Assembly (NCBI GenBank): GCA_017591395.1
Contig: WEDG01002928.1
Span: 124,001 to 188,000 of the forward strand
DNA from: Schistocephalus solidus
Taxonomy: Eukaryota > Platyhelminthes > Cestoda > Diphyllobothriidea > Diphyllobothriidae
Reading direction: 5' to 3'
Length of the DNA stretch: 64,000 nt
In this document: one piece after another, positions 11,041 to 36,290 of the stretch
Numbering within the stretch: the first letter of the stretch is position 1
Layout of the letters: the number at the start of each line of letters is the position of its first letter
The notes under the pieces: model-generated
Database searches by the model: none
What the model was told of the DNA's origin: nothing
Seen by the model: the letters and a program-made list of their open reading frames with translations, nothing else
Translations under genes and position numbers: made by a program

Positions 11041-12146
11041 TAGAAAGTTGCGTCGGTAGAATTTCACCAAAGAACGGTCGACTGGGGACAAGTCAGATAG
11101 ACAGGAACATACGAAAATTCAAAGACGAGGATTCACTTAAGCAAAAATTCCTATCGAAATTTCATCAATTCCACCGACTACCTCGTTTGCACGCGAGATC
11201 GAGCAAGAACCATAAGGACTTCAGCGGCATTTCAGGAACGTTTATGTCACAGTACATATACGACAATTGTCGCCTGTCTTGAAGACCGGGGGGAGGCAAT
11301 CAAGCAACCCGTTGGTTGGATGGGTCCCTGTTTCTCTCATTTGGGTCCTACCGTGAAACCGTTGAGGCGCGTTCGACATTTCATTCAATTCCATTCTAGA
11401 ACAGCCACGCCTGCACACCGCTTGACATCACGAAGCAAGTCCAAGAAGGCTTGCTGGCTATGTAATAGCCGTTGCACTATCAACCGGCTCGATCGCTACA
11501 GTGGATAGTAAATCGTAGTGGCCCATCAACTTCTGTAAGATCTTCTTTCTCTGAAAAGCATACTCCCCTGTGAGGCAAGGATTTGCGACTAGTCAGTGTC
11601 ACCTTTCTCAGCGCGATAAGGTGTTAGGAAAAAGCTGGTGAGGCAACCATGAACGCTCCAGGATAGTCGAGATGTTCGGCGGCATACTTCCTTTAGTTTT
11701 TTTTTAATCTACTAAAAACAAGCAGATCGCCTCAAATTCACCCACTCTGGTGAAATCAAACTCATTTCAATGTGAGTAGGGCGAAAAAAGATCATTCATC
11801 GATCAGAGTCACCGTTACAATGTTACATCTAGAATAGAAGTTTAAACGACACCGTGAGCTGTTATCACCCCATCACTTCACAAAATTGCAACAGCTCCCT
11901 AAAAATACTAGCTTGTACAAACTTCATGGTAGAGAAAAACTTATTTCCAATAGCAGAGTCGAGATCTTATAAATAAAAAGAAAGAATGCAAGCAAAACAG
12001 TTTAAAAGATACATTAAGCAATGAAAAATTTGGCGGTGTACGCAGTAATTTGTAATCGATAGTCTGTGTACAGGAGGTTGGAGCGGAATAGTATGACCTC
12101 AATCACGTGAAATTTGAGGAGGGAGAGGAGGACGTGAGTGCACGGT
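11041..12146. other. Region downstream of YLPM1
   Basis: No coding sequence is recognised. It includes the presumed 3' UTR of the YLPM1 homologue, which reads leftwards from 12146. I saw no clear AATAAA on the minus strand close to the stop codon. Confidence 0.4.
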
Positions 12147-25133
<12,987 letters not shown>

Positions 25134-25334
25134 CTGAAATAAAAGTTGAGACTAGCAGTGGCAGAAAAGATTAAGCTGATTCTTAAATCAACAGTACGTT
25201 AAATAAGGGGTCAATCTCATTTTACTGTGATCAAAACATGAAGGTCATGATAGTGGCACTAGGTGTCAAACTTTCCTTATTGCTAAATAGTACGGTTTAA
25301 CTATCATAAATATGAATGGTTGGGCGCTCATCTA

Positions 25335-25545
25335 ACGCAGTTAATAAACCCGATCGCAACCGAGTGGAAAACGAGCCCGTAGCCAAACGAGTATGGCGTT
25401 GGGCTTCTGACAAGCAGGTCATTTGTTCCAGCTTCAAAAGCTGCACAAAATGCGGTGGATATGGCCAGTTGATGACAGCTAATATGCCAGAAATGGTCAT
25501 TCCAGTCTCCATTGTCTTTTTCGGTAAGGTTCTGCTGCCTATCAG
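25335..25545 (+). mobile_element. Decayed tRNA-derived SINE copy
   Basis: The head 'cccgatcgcaaccga', a damaged A box, 'gggcttctgacaagcaggtc', a damaged B box and the body 'gacagctaatatgccagaaa' are in family order. Confidence 0.6.
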
Positions 25546-25856
25546 AGGTAAAATACGTTCAAAAACACTGAGAAATTACAGTCATATTAGCCGAACTTGA
25601 ATCGCTACACCAGCAGAAAAAACAAGGTGCGATTGAAGTAAAAATTAATGCTATCCTGTATAAAAGTCGACCTAAAGACACGTCATGATGGGTTATTATC
25701 AGACCTAGCTGCAAAGGCCTCCGTCAAGCTACCCGCTATCTCATCCCATTTCGTGGAGGTGCATTTACAAAGTTGATAATGTGATTTTTAGGTCGATGAG
25801 TAAGTGGACTCTTAACAGAGGAACGGAAGAGTTAACCATTCTTTCAAACAAAAAAC

Positions 25857-26065
25857 CTGAGAAGACTGCCGACTACTTAGAAGGAAGGCCAGCTCGAGTA
25901 ACTTTCGCGGCGGCAGTGGGTCACTTGGACTAAGTTGAGCGGACTCATTTCTTATTTCAAATGGACAGAGGTCAGTGGCAGGTTGGTACTTGAGGGGAAC
26001 ATGAACTTGGCGATCAAAAATATCCTCGTAAAACATTTCAAAGTAAAGCAGCCTTAAGGCAGAAG
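25857..26065 (-). CDS. Candidate exon, unassigned
   Basis: An open stretch between a possible acceptor (gtaattgccag before 26065) and a possible donor (cag/gttttt after 25857). It reads LRLLYFEMFYEDIFDRQVHV, then PLKYQPATDLCPFE and LPPRKLLELAFLLSSRQ. It could be a 5' exon of the YLPM1 homologue, but the donor is weak and its phase does not join directly to 25133. I recognise no family. Confidence 0.25.
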
Positions 26066-27184
26066 CTGGCAATTACATCAATAAAAACAGGATGATAGTG
26101 GGCTAGCCATTTGGTGAATACAATCCATTTCTATCTCGAATGGGCTCAAGACTAATGTAAATAACGGTATGCATCATAAGATAAACAGCCCATTAAACAA
26201 GCAAACGACGGAAAGATAAAGATAGAGGAATACGTTTGGCACATAAACTTTGAGAAGTTTAAAATAGTTTTAACGGCGTGAATACAGAAACAGCATAAAG
26301 CAAAGAAGCCTAGAATCCGAACAATGCGCCGGAAACCCGGAAGTTGGGAAAGTACAAGGTTCGCAAATTTAGTGGAGCTATTTGTCTTCACATTTATTTA
26401 GTCAGTCATGAGCAAACTAGCATGCTTTGTGTAGGAAGGAATGACCATTGAAGACTTTCTCACAACTCTGTTGAGATCTGCAGGGAAATTTTGAAACCAT
26501 GCTGATCACGTAAACCCTCATTAGAAATTGAGAAAGACCGGGACGGGCACAGGACAATTAGCAGAGGAAGAACCATTAAACACTAGAAGGCATTGGGCAA
26601 TAGAGCAAGCAGTTGAAGTTTAGGAAACACGGAAAATGGATAGAAGAAAAGAGCAAGCAATTTTGTTAAAACTGTGTTAAAGTCTGTCTGTCATTTCAGC
26701 TCTCGGTACCCTTCTATCAGCCGCCACGTCTTGTGTCACCTTGCTTCCACTGTAAAACCTGGTGATGGCATATTATGACGAGACATACTGGCGTGGCTAT
26801 GGTGTAGAAGAAGCGATTGCGTTGTTTGGCCACATAATCCTAAAATCGTGTATGGTGGCTTCTCTCTCCTCGTTCGTTTTCGTCCGTTTTGGCGTTGATT
26901 TTGTAGCCGCTGTACAGTCTTTTAGGCTGTCAGCTAGCGTATTATCCGCATGCTTCACTGACAGTAAGATGCCGCAATATCACGCGAAAAGGGGAAGTGC
27001 ACAGTAATTTTAAAATTGACTGTTTATTGAGTAGTGTCAAGTAAACATTTTTAGAAAGAAATGTCTGATCCTGCAGTCATCAGCCAGGGAATTTATATAG
27101 CTTCCAATTCAAAGAAGATGGATCACTTGCCAATTAACTGACAGTTTCTGTAGAGTAAGCAACATTTTTTTAAAGTCAAATGCA
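26066..27184. other. Gene-free stretch upstream of YLPM1
   Basis: No supported exon. An 81-codon open frame on the plus strand (26762-27007) has no recognisable motif. Confidence 0.4.
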
Positions 27185-28016
27185 TGCTCCACAGCAGGAT
27201 GGTGCAAGGACGGTGACTTGCGCTAGATTATAGTGAGAGTAGACATTCACCTAATTTACCTATACTCTCTATTTAACTCCCCCATATTGGCACGGTGTCA
27301 AGATATAGGCGAGAAGACCGGCGGTGGGAGAGGTCACAGGTCAATGCACTGTGTTCCAACACAAAAAAACAGGGAGGGATTGCTCGGATCCCAGCTGAGT
27401 GTGTGTGCCATAAAGGCCGCATTGAGAAGGAGCCATTACAGCCTGACTCTCAGTGCGCCAGTCGGCCACTCTGCACAAACATATGGACTGGGCTGATCAC
27501 GCAATCCGAGTTATCCCGTCAATTGTCAACCTTCCAACCCATTGACGTTTAGCGCACCGTGATAAGTTCAAGCTAGCCAGATTGCTGATAGTCGACTTCA
27601 CTCTCTCCTCCTCCACCTGAATCAGACCACCGTCCAATCCAGTCAATTTTCTGATGCGAGTGTGAACGCATTGGCTGACAGTGTCTGTGAACCTGTCTTC
27701 GCACGCCACAGTACGGCCTTGTCCCCTTAACGCATACACCAGGATTCCCAAAACCAGGGTTAAGAAGGAGCCATTGCCGTCTGACCCCCAGTCCACTTAT
27801 CAGCCACTCAACGCATAATAAACACTGGGCTGACATCGTGGTCCAGCATAAGCGTCAGTTGGTAGCCTGTCAAGCCACAGTTTTTATGAAACTGTGGTAG
27901 CTTCAGGTACGCAAAGATGGTGGGGTGATATGTATGTGTTTTTGTATGCAGCGTGCACTCATGAGGGTTTAGCCTATGGTGGTTTTTCACCAGTTATCTT
28001 GGAGACGCATGTGGCT
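27185..28016 (-). repeat. Zinc-finger LINE 3' UTR, copy C
   Basis: It has repeat units like those at 1.2-2.5 kb ('gtcagcccag', 'gtggctgat', 'gagtcag') in reverse order. The family hairpin is at 27875-27897 (CCACAGTTT, loop, AAACTGTGG). Confidence 0.7.
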
Positions 28017-28685
28017 TTATAGGTCAATGTGGTGTGCGAATGTATGAGGGTGGTGCGGGAAGTGGATTTGGACGTGGCAACTGTATGTCAGTGCCCCTGG
28101 GCACGAGTTTGCCAGTCTCCTTGCGATGGCTTCGCAGGTGGCTAAACGGGCCGATGCGTCAGGTGGGGTTGCGAGTTCAGTGTGTACAGAAGAATTTGGC
28201 AAGGGCTGAGTGATTTTCTTCCGTGGTGGTGGTGGTTGTGGTGCTGGTGCTGGTACTTCGGGTGGTAGTGGTGCGAATAGCTGGAGTGGAGCGTGTGCGA
28301 TGGGACCAATGCTGTCGACATTGCCGTCAATTCCGCTCTCAGGGATAAGCATGCGGCCGAATGGACCCATGTGGTGAGTGCATGCGTGAGAGCAGAGAGG
28401 ACAGTGTTGGCGGCGATCTCTGCTGTATGTTCGTGTACCAGGCAATGCTTGGCTAGTCTCTGTGTGATGGATACGCAACTGACCGACCAGGCCGATGCGC
28501 GGGGTGAATGTGCGATCACACTGGAGACAGTTTAGGATCGAGTCCCCGTAGCTGTTTTTGGTGATTTTGGTTGTGGTGGTGGTGGTTGTGGGAGTTGTGG
28601 TATCAGTGTGCGAGTAACGACAAGAAACCGTGGCGAAATCTCCGTAAAAGAGTCGTTTGGGTAGTCGCTCGTCGTCTTTCCTCAC
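28017..28685 (-). pseudogene. Zinc-finger array of LINE copy C
   Basis: A single open frame of 222 codons that begins in the RT tail (KDDERLPKRLFYGDFATVS). It then skips, by an internal deletion near 28620, to the Thr-rich linker and fingers: CLQCDRTFTPRIGLVGQLRI, CPLCSHACTHHMGPFGRMLI and a decayed C-terminal region. The finger framework is visible but several zinc ligands are changed (for example the second His of the middle finger). Confidence 0.75.
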
Positions 28686-28699
28686 GAATTAGCCGCTCC

Positions 28700-30830
28700 A
28701 GTTGAGTTGTAATTGTATTAACAGGGCCTAACTTCTGAGAAGGCCTGTTCCACCGCTTCCGAGTCCGAGATCCTATCTTGCCATCTCACCTTCAGTATTC
28801 TGCGGGACCAGCTGAGATGGAAGTGATTGAGATTCCATGTTTGCTTTAAGTAGACCGTCCAGTTCTCTGTTCCATACAGCAACGTTGGTGATATCACAGC
28901 TTTTTTCGTCTTGAGCTTCGTGCTAAGAGGTATACTGTGTCGATTCCAGTCGAGGTTTCGTATGAGTCCGAAGGCTTTGCCGGCTTTGGTGATCCGGTGG
29001 ATGACCTCATCCTCGGTTTCGATGCTTCATTAGCAAATTGCTGTCCAGGGAGGCGAAGATGTCCACGGCTTTCAATTTGGTGCAATTGAATTTTTTGCAA
29101 GATGCATTGTAGGAGGTGTTGGGTAGTGGCTGGTGCATAACCCCATATTTTTCCGCGTAAACGGTCTGTCCGAAGTAAGCGAAAATTGTGGCAAAGAGGT
29201 CCATTCTCCTTTCCATGGCTCCTTCTGTCGATGCATTGAGAGCGCAGTCATTGGCGAAGAGAAGTTCGTGGATGGTGGCTGTGGATACACACGACTGGGA
29301 GTGCATCCGCGGTGGATTGAGGAGCTGGCCATCCATCAGGTAGGTGATGAAGATCCCGGGAATTTCTTGATGGAAGCGTCCATTAACATAGCAGGGAACA
29401 TGAGACTGAATAGGGTAGGCACAAGGAGGCAGCACTGTTCCACTCCGTTGCTGCCTGGGAATGCCTCTGAGACGGCTCCGTTGTCCATGACGCGCGCCAT
29501 TATGACATCATGAAGCTGACGCAAAATATGAGTGAATCACTCGGGACAGCTTTATTTCTGCCTTATCTTCCACAGTCCTTTGCGATTAACCTTGGCAAAG
29601 GCTTTCGTCATATCTACATAATTTGAATATTGGTGAATCCGCATCTCCTGACACTTCTCCTGCAGCTGATGTGCAGTAATATCATATTGGTGGTACCCCC
29701 ATTACGGCGGAAACTGCACTGACTTTCGGGAAAGATTTCGTTTTCCAGATAGCTGTTGAGGCGATTGAGGAGAACACGGGCGAAGATTTTCTCGGTGATG
29801 CTTATCAGCAAGATTCCTCATCGATTGCCACAGATTTCGCGGTTCCCCTTTATTCTTGTAAAGATAGATGATTCTAGCGTCGTTGAACTCCTGCGGGATC
29901 TGTTCTTGGCACCACATCTCCTGGGAGAGCACTGTGAGTTAATTCATAAGTTTGAGTCACGGCGCTTGGAAATCTCAGTAGGCATTGCGTCTGATCCGAG
30001 TCTTTTACCGTTTTAGAGTTGTTGCACAGCCCTCTTGGTTTCTTGGAGAAACGGCAAGAGATCAAGGTCGGCGGTGGTCTCCACATGAGGCGGTTGGTAG
30101 ATTGCAGCGTCTTAGATGGTGGAGAGTTGGTTCAGGACACTTTTGAAGTGCTCAACCTGGCACTTCAGGATTTGGGTCTTCACAGTGCATAGAATAGCTC
30201 CATTAGCGCTAAAAAGAGGAGCGGTACCTTTGGCTGTCCAAACGTAGACAGCCTTGATCGCATCGAAGAAGTTCTTTCATTCGTTGTGATCCGCATACAC
30301 TTGGATCCTTTCAGCATTGCGAGCCATTGAGGCATCCTGCATTTTCCGCTGCTGCTGCTGCACAAGGCGGTGAATTCGGTAGAAAGCAGCTATTTTGCAT
30401 TGGTAGGGTGGTTGACTTAGGCTATGTGCAGCTGGTTCTGCTTGGAGATCAGTGTTGATGGCTGTGTCGTTGTCATCGAACCCGTCCTGGTGTTGACGAC
30501 GTACGCGGCCGAGGGCATCCAGAGTGGTGGATTGGACAATGTCCCTTAGTTGGCCCCATCGGTTCTCCATGGAGGCGTCCTCCTAGGCGACTGGAAGGTT
30601 GGCTAGCCGATGGACCAGGGCGTTGCTGAAATGGCGATGGTGAGCAAGCACATTCAGAAAAACAGTATTCAACTTAGTGATGCGAACGTTGAAGTGACCA
30701 CGGAAGATCAGCTTAGCACAGAAGACAGAAGGGTGTGCAGGTCCTCGTAGAGTTCTTTCTTTGCCTCTTCGGAGCTGGTTATTGGGGGGCGTAGGTACTG
30801 AGTGTGGTTGCAAACTTAGTTATAATAGTT
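28700..30830 (-). pseudogene. Reverse transcriptase of LINE copy C
   Basis: RT pieces in order: an N-terminal stretch (LVQQQQRKMQDASMARNAER, near 30320), the thumb-side motif ARVLLNRLNSYLENE (about 29740-29780), GVEQ near 29440, and the palm with ELLFANDCALN (the FADD-type site is FAND at 29247-29258). Several stop codons and shifts separate them. By remembered LINE consensus the order is complete from the endonuclease end to the palm. Confidence 0.78.
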
Positions 30831-31214
30831 GTATGTAATGCCGGTTTACAGGCCCTATCAGACGAAATATTCACTAGGGATCAGGCTGGTAGTGAATAAA
30901 ACTCCTAAATATATATCATTATTGGTGGTTTTTCGTATATTTACGTTATTCAAGAGAAAAACTTGCTGCCTGTGTGATGATAGCTGTTCAGATTGGGGAC
31001 GGGATAAGAGGAGTTCACTTTGTTTGCAGTCTTGCTGTAATTTTAGGAACTGGATACTGCTCCGAAGCAAGAGTGCATCTGTGGGTGGTTGCTCGCTGTC
31101 TGCTGAAAAAGTCAACGGGTACAGGCTTCAGAGTCGGTGCCATAGCCCTTAAGGTAAGATATGGGATCGGGCTCAGATGCTGCGCACTACGTTGAAACTG
31201 AAAAACAGATTCTA
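30831..31214. other. Short gap between LINE remnants
   Basis: No recognisable content. Confidence 0.35.
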
Positions 31215-32140
31215 CCATGTCGGCACCCAGAATGCAAAAAAACTAGTAATAGTTATCTTAAACAAAGAATACCTTCCCAGGATTTTTATATCCTGGAGTA
31301 GTTTTTTCCATATGGCTATGGCATTTACCGAAAAAAACGACGACTTAACTGTGCGAGCTAATGGAAGAAATAAAAAAACATTGCAATGACTGCTGCGCCG
31401 ATGGTGGCTAAGCTGCCTCACAGTGGTAAGGGGATTAAATGTACGACTAGTCAAAAGCTTAAAAAGGAAAAAGAGTCCCTTCTGCACTCGGCGAAAACAT
31501 AAGGCCACAGCGTTCTTTATACGACAGATTACGGTGCTCCAACGATAAAATTCTTTTCGTGAAGAAGTGCTGCACCGATTCTATTTTCTTTCGTACGCTA
31601 GCGCGCAGAAGGCTGAATAGAAATGAGCAGTATTCCAGGCTTGGCCTAACGTACATTTTATAAAGGCGGAGTCTAATATAAATAGTTTAAAAATTTCAGA
31701 GGATAAACCCGGTAGTTCTGCGTGCTTTGGAGACAATCAGGGTGCAATTCACTGAAAGCTTAAGACCGTTGCAATATGATATGCACAGATCCTAAACAAC
31801 GCCAGGCACATTTAGATCATGGCTATTCATGCTTAGTTGGCGCTTATGGTTGTCGCCAACAACCATAACGGAACATTTGTGCCAAGAAAGGGAACAGTGT
31901 CATGTGCAGAACCACTGGGCAAAGGCCTCAAAATAATTGTTTAATAGATCAAGCGTGGTGTCGCGATCTACCGGCATGTATCGATAGGCAACTTTTAAAT
32001 CGTGGCATACATAACGGGCCCAACATTCCGAAATAAACCTGGTTAATCATTGACAAAAGACAAAATAAAAGCGGGCCAAGCACACTTCCCTGAATAACTT
32101 TACTCCTCACACGTGCGTGGTTTGAGATAACATTGGAGAT
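31215..32140 (-). pseudogene. CR1/Jockey-like LINE RT remnant
   Basis: QGSVLGPLLFCLLSMINQ at about 32040-32100 is the RT palm motif before the active site. YVRPSLEYCSFLFS with IESVQHFFTKRIL (31530-31656) and NAIAIWKKLLQDIK (about 31290-31335) are the usual C-terminal motifs. The active site (F/Y-A-D-D) could not be found. Frames are broken. Confidence 0.7.
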
Positions 32141-32586
32141 TTTAACATGTTGTGTTCGAGAGATCAGGAGTGCGTTTGATGCCTTTTCGCGGTGTTGGTG
32201 ATGCCTTACGATATTTTTTTGCCGATTTTTCCGGGGGCATCGATCACTGATTTATTTTGTAAAGATGGACTTTGTGGACCCTAAACATCGTTTCATCCCA
32301 ACCTATTTTCTTTTTGGTCACCTGTATTTAATCTAACGCAAAGGTTTTTAAGGGCTTTCTGTATTTTGGCTTACAATTGTGTCCAGCTTCCTTGACCGTT
32401 TCTCTACGATATTTATAGTCTGGCTCGCTTATGTTTTTCCGCTCTGTTGTAATAGTTTCTGGGAAGTTAATTTTGTTATGTTTGATACGTAATGTTATTA
32501 ATTCTGGGAGGAGATTGAGGTCATCTTCTAATCTCCAAACTCAGGTAGTGATTTCTCGGCCTCCATCACAGCATGTTAGCCTTTAT

Positions 32587-33010
32587 TCTGAAATTAAATG
32601 AAGACTTTATCGTATGTTTGTACTTCCCATTCTGAAATTTTGCTCTCCTTTGTTCGGTTTAATGAACAAAACAAGCCCTTCAAAAATTGAAAATATCCAA
32701 AGACGTTTCACAAAATAGTCCTGTATCCGACTCTTTCAAATACTTCCTATTCAACTAGATGCCAGGTGACAAGGCTAAAATTTATTTGGGTCAGGAGACT
32801 GAACGCAGGCGTTTGTCTCCTTTTTCGATTAAATAATAGCTCAAATCTCCCAATCTTTCTGTTATTACCCCCGTTAGTCATCCTTATAACATAAAAAATT
32901 TTGCACTTACTATATCTTCTCCTTTATCCTTCACATTTTAACGCTCTCTTTTCTTTGCTTCTAGATATATCTTTCTTTTGAATAAATTGCCAATTGAAAT
33001 TAGGTCGTTA
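32587..33010 (+). pseudogene. CR1/Jockey-like LINE RT C-terminal remnant
   Basis: YRMFVLPILKFCSPLFGLMN, then KIENIQRRFTK and a stop codon (32605-32720); near 32970 LLNKLPIEIR matches the W-N-x-LP motif at the end of such RTs. Plus strand, opposite to its neighbour at 31215-32140. Confidence 0.65.
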
Positions 33011-33936
33011 ACTTGTTTATCTGTAGTCAAGCTAAAACTGCACATTTATATTAACACTGATTCTATCAACCTCATCCCGTCTGAGCAGCTTTCTCTATGA
33101 CTCGGAGAAAGGACCATCGGGAATTTAAGTAACCCTCTTGAAACTATTTTTTCTCTTCCCCGAGTCCCCCAGGAACCATGATGTCTCCTTATACCACCAG
33201 TCATTCAAAAGATTAAGTCATTCGGACGTACGCATTCGGACGTTTACAGTCTAAAATGCTCCCGCTTAGTTGGATACTTACAATCATCAGAATTTAATCC
33301 TGGATCCTCAGATGCTGAGGCCACAAGTCCACCGGGACCTTTTCGCGAGATTTTGTTTCATGCGCCTTAGTGGTGAAGAGCGAACCATATCGACGTTTCA
33401 TTATCACATTCTGAAATGATAGTGCAGTATAAGCCTAATCTACCCCCTTATCTTATATTCCTAAGCAGTTTTTTCTCCTGCACTCTTTTCAAAAATGGGG
33501 GCCTATTGAACTCTGCGTCCATTTTTAAGGTAGGACTTTTTTCACTGCCTATTTTCTAGTTCACTATTTATTTCAAAGCATCGCTAACTGTTGCCCTAAC
33601 AGGACAAGTTCTGCTTACATTATTAAATATTTGCACATTTTATCTGCGCACATTGTTATAATTTAATTTCGTTACTAATGTTTGTTTAGACAGTGCCTTC
33701 CCGGCGCTTACCAAATATAAATTATATATAAATCCTAAATATTCTTTATCTTACTTGTGGTCGACTTCAGGAGTGCACTGCTTGCTTTAGTCTTTCTGCT
33801 CGATGGTTATTTTCGAACAGTTGAGGGTGTGTTTAGTATTTCCAATAACTTTTATCGGACGAATTCGAAAAACTTTTAAAAAGTAAGGATGGATCATTAT
33901 TTTCAGAGTAAAGTCTATTTTTTGTCTGTAAGCTGG
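33011..33936. other. Gene-free stretch
   Basis: No recognisable coding sequence; probably decayed LINE 3' sequence. Confidence 0.35.
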
Positions 33937-34008
33937 CCGAGTGTGGTTGAGTGGTAAAGAGCGTCAGTCGTTAAGCGAGAGGTTGATGGTTCAAGTCCCA
34001 GTCATGGT
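33937..34008 (+). repeat. tRNA-like sequence with intact A and B boxes
   Basis: A box TGGTTGAGTGG (33944-33954) and B box GGTTCAAGTCC (33988-33998) match the polymerase III consensus, and their 44-base spacing is that of a tRNA gene. The acceptor and T stems do not pair, so a working tRNA is unlikely. It is probably the head of a second SINE type or a tRNA pseudogene. Confidence 0.55.
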
Positions 34009-34129
34009 GGCGAACTTTTGTCTCGCGTACTAGGGTCGTCGACATGTGCATTTCCCATGCTGACAAGATTGTATTCATTTATAAAGAGAATCTTAAATTA
34101 TCAAGTGAGTGCAACAAAAAACCATTTTT

Positions 34130-34930
34130 CCGTACCAAATCCAGTATCAAATGTAAGGCTGTATCTTGTGTATGCAATCAAGGCCTGGGGACCTTGAAGA
34201 CAGCAGTCTTACAACCTGCTCGATAGTGCACAGCGGCGGGTCGCTAAATTAATAGGAGGTCAAGGTGCCCCGAATTCCGTTTTTACTACCAACAGGCATA
34301 TCTCGGTCTTAACCCCCTATGGTGATTTGATACCGAAAAGTTATATTCCTACACCTTTTAGATATCCATCTTAGCCTTTTAGTACTGACGTTCCTCATAC
34401 CAATACTTCTGACGCAGTTGGCAGTTACCCTTCAAACAACAATAACTTCCAACTTAATTACCCACCTCCACATTTTTCATAAATAACGATAACCCTCGTT
34501 TGGGTACTCAAAATACACTAGATGTCATAGTACTTAATCCTTGGTCTGTTATGAACAAGATGGCGCAACTCAGAGCCATCCCTTAAATTTCGACTCTTTG
34601 CTTGTCATAGACCAGTATGATCTCTACCGTCAAGACCGCATTAATAAACGTGGTGGTGGTTATCTTATCTACATTAACGCTTCATTAAGCACTTCCCGTT
34701 CGATGTACTTAACACACAATTCTCTGGTAATTACTGCTTCGCATCTATTATCTTGTCGCCCTGACAAAAGGCGATTCTCGGATGCATTTACAACCTGCCT
34801 TATTTATTATCTGATAGTCACTTTAAGTCACTTAATTGAGGAAAGTAGGCTTTCGCCCTTGAGCTCCTTGTTCACATGCAAAAATGTCAATAGTAAAAAC
34901 GTTTACAGTGATAAATCTGACAAATGAAAA
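34130..34930 (+). pseudogene. Rearranged CR1/Jockey-like LINE pieces
   Basis: Three pieces out of normal order: an RT C-terminal part (YAIKAWGP, then NLLDSAQRRVAKLIGG, 34170-34260); an endonuclease C-terminal part (NDNPRLGTQNTLDVIVLN, about 34486-34540); and an earlier endonuclease part (YDLYRQDRINKRGGGYLIYI, about 34617-34676). RT before endonuclease shows that at least two insertions or a rearrangement are involved. Confidence 0.7.
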
Positions 34931-34937
34931 TGTAGGG

Positions 34938-36290
34938 TCATCGATATGTGTGGGCCAGGTGCAAGCTGCCACTGCTTACACAATCTTCATTATATTTACA
35001 ATAGTTTCTCAGAAAATGAATATCTAGTTTGAATTTAAATGTTTAAACAGTTTCTGAGAGGACCACCTCGTCGGGGAGTCCGTTCCATGCTCCAACGACC
35101 CTCTGCGAAAAGGCTTTCCGACAGACTTCCGTGTGGACAAACTTCCTCTGCAGTTTAAAGGGATGACCCCGCAGATGTTCCGTTCCAGCCAATTCGAAGA
35201 AGTCAGCAAATTCTAGGGCACACTCGCGGCCTCTGACAATCCAGTAGGTTTGGATGAGGTCACCGCATAGTTGCCTGTAATTTAGAGGAAACAAATCAAG
35301 TTCAGCCAGTCTGGCTTCGTAAGGCAGATGACTAAGATTCTTGACCATCTTCTTAGCCCTCGCCTGCACTCGTTCCAGCTGTAGATAATCCTTCTTAAAC
35401 CACGGACGCCAGGCCTGGATGGCATATTCCAAGTGAGATCGAACAAATACCCTGTAGGTTTTTCGGAAGAATTCCTTATCAATCTGCACAAATCCACGTC
35501 TGAGTGCAAATAAGACCTGTTTAGCGCGTTTAGCTGCCTTTAAACACTGTGAAGATGGTTTAACTGAAGAGTTTATTAGAACACCGAGGTCCTTCTGTTC
35601 CTCAACAATTAAAATGGGCTGCCAATTGAGAAGGTATTGGTAGGAATCATCCTCCTCACTGGTCCTTCTGGTACGCAGTCTTAGGTCCACACACTTCACA
35701 ACGTTAAAATTTAAGAGCCAACGAGCAGACCAGCTGCTAAGACGGTTGAGATCCTCTTGAAGTGCGTGCCTATCGAAATCAGATCTGATGACCCTCCACA
35801 ATTTAACATCATCTGCAAACATGATGGCGCGGCAATCCAGGTCGTCGACACAGTCGTTGATGTATACTAAGAAGAGTAACGGCCCTAATACCGAACCTTG
35901 GGGGACACCACTTAGAACCGGAGTAGGTGTTGACTTTGAGGTATCGACGCACACAGTTTGCAATCTAGCTGTAAGAAAGTCTGCGATCCATGTCAGCAGC
36001 ATTCCTCTTATGCCAATTTCAGATAATTTGTAGATGAGACGTTTGTGTGGGACATTGTCAAACGCCTTCTTGAAATCAGTGTATATGACGTCAACCCTAC
36101 CATTTTCGTCCAGTGCACGGGTCCACTGCTCTGTGGAGAGTAAAAAAAAACTAGAAATACAGGAGCGATTCTGTCTGAAGCCATGCTGAAGATCTGAGAA
36201 TAATTGGTTTTCACTCAAGGAACTTCATAGTTGCCTTCTTGGTTATTGATTCCATTATTTTACAGCAAATGGAGGTTAGGCTGATGATGA
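34938..36290 (-). pseudogene. CR1/Jockey-like LINE reverse transcriptase (best preserved)
   Basis: A 391-codon open frame (36218-35043) holds the RT: HGFRQNRSC, VIYTDFKKAFDNVPHKRLIY, SGVPQGSVLGPLLF, the active site IMFADDVKLW (FADD at 35808-35819), SHLEYAIQAWRP, VQARAKKMV and VGAWNGLPDEVV. Upstream, SLTSICCKIMESI continues in another frame to about 36285, so one shift lies near 36216-36222. The frame ends at TAA 35043-35045, but in-frame family-like sequence (FKFKLDIHFLRNYC...) continues to a stop at 34938, so the TAA is probably a mutation. It is 5'-truncated: no endonuclease. Confidence 0.88.

Larger units (their letters stand above)
27185..30830 (-). mobile_element. Zinc-finger LINE, copy C
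   Basis: The longest copy. Read on the minus strand it runs from the region just after the endonuclease (VFLNVLAHHRHFSNALVHRL, about 30590-30690), through ENRWGQLRDIVQSTTLDALG (near 30560), the RT, the finger array and the 3' UTR to the terminal block near 27190. It is 5'-truncated, lacks the endonuclease and is full of frame breaks. Confidence 0.85.

Noticed and set aside
26762..27007. 81-codon open frame, plus strand
   Set aside because: No motif, no context.
33937..34008. Functional tRNA gene
   Set aside because: A and B boxes are exact, but acceptor and T stems do not pair, so it is listed as a tRNA-like repeat instead.
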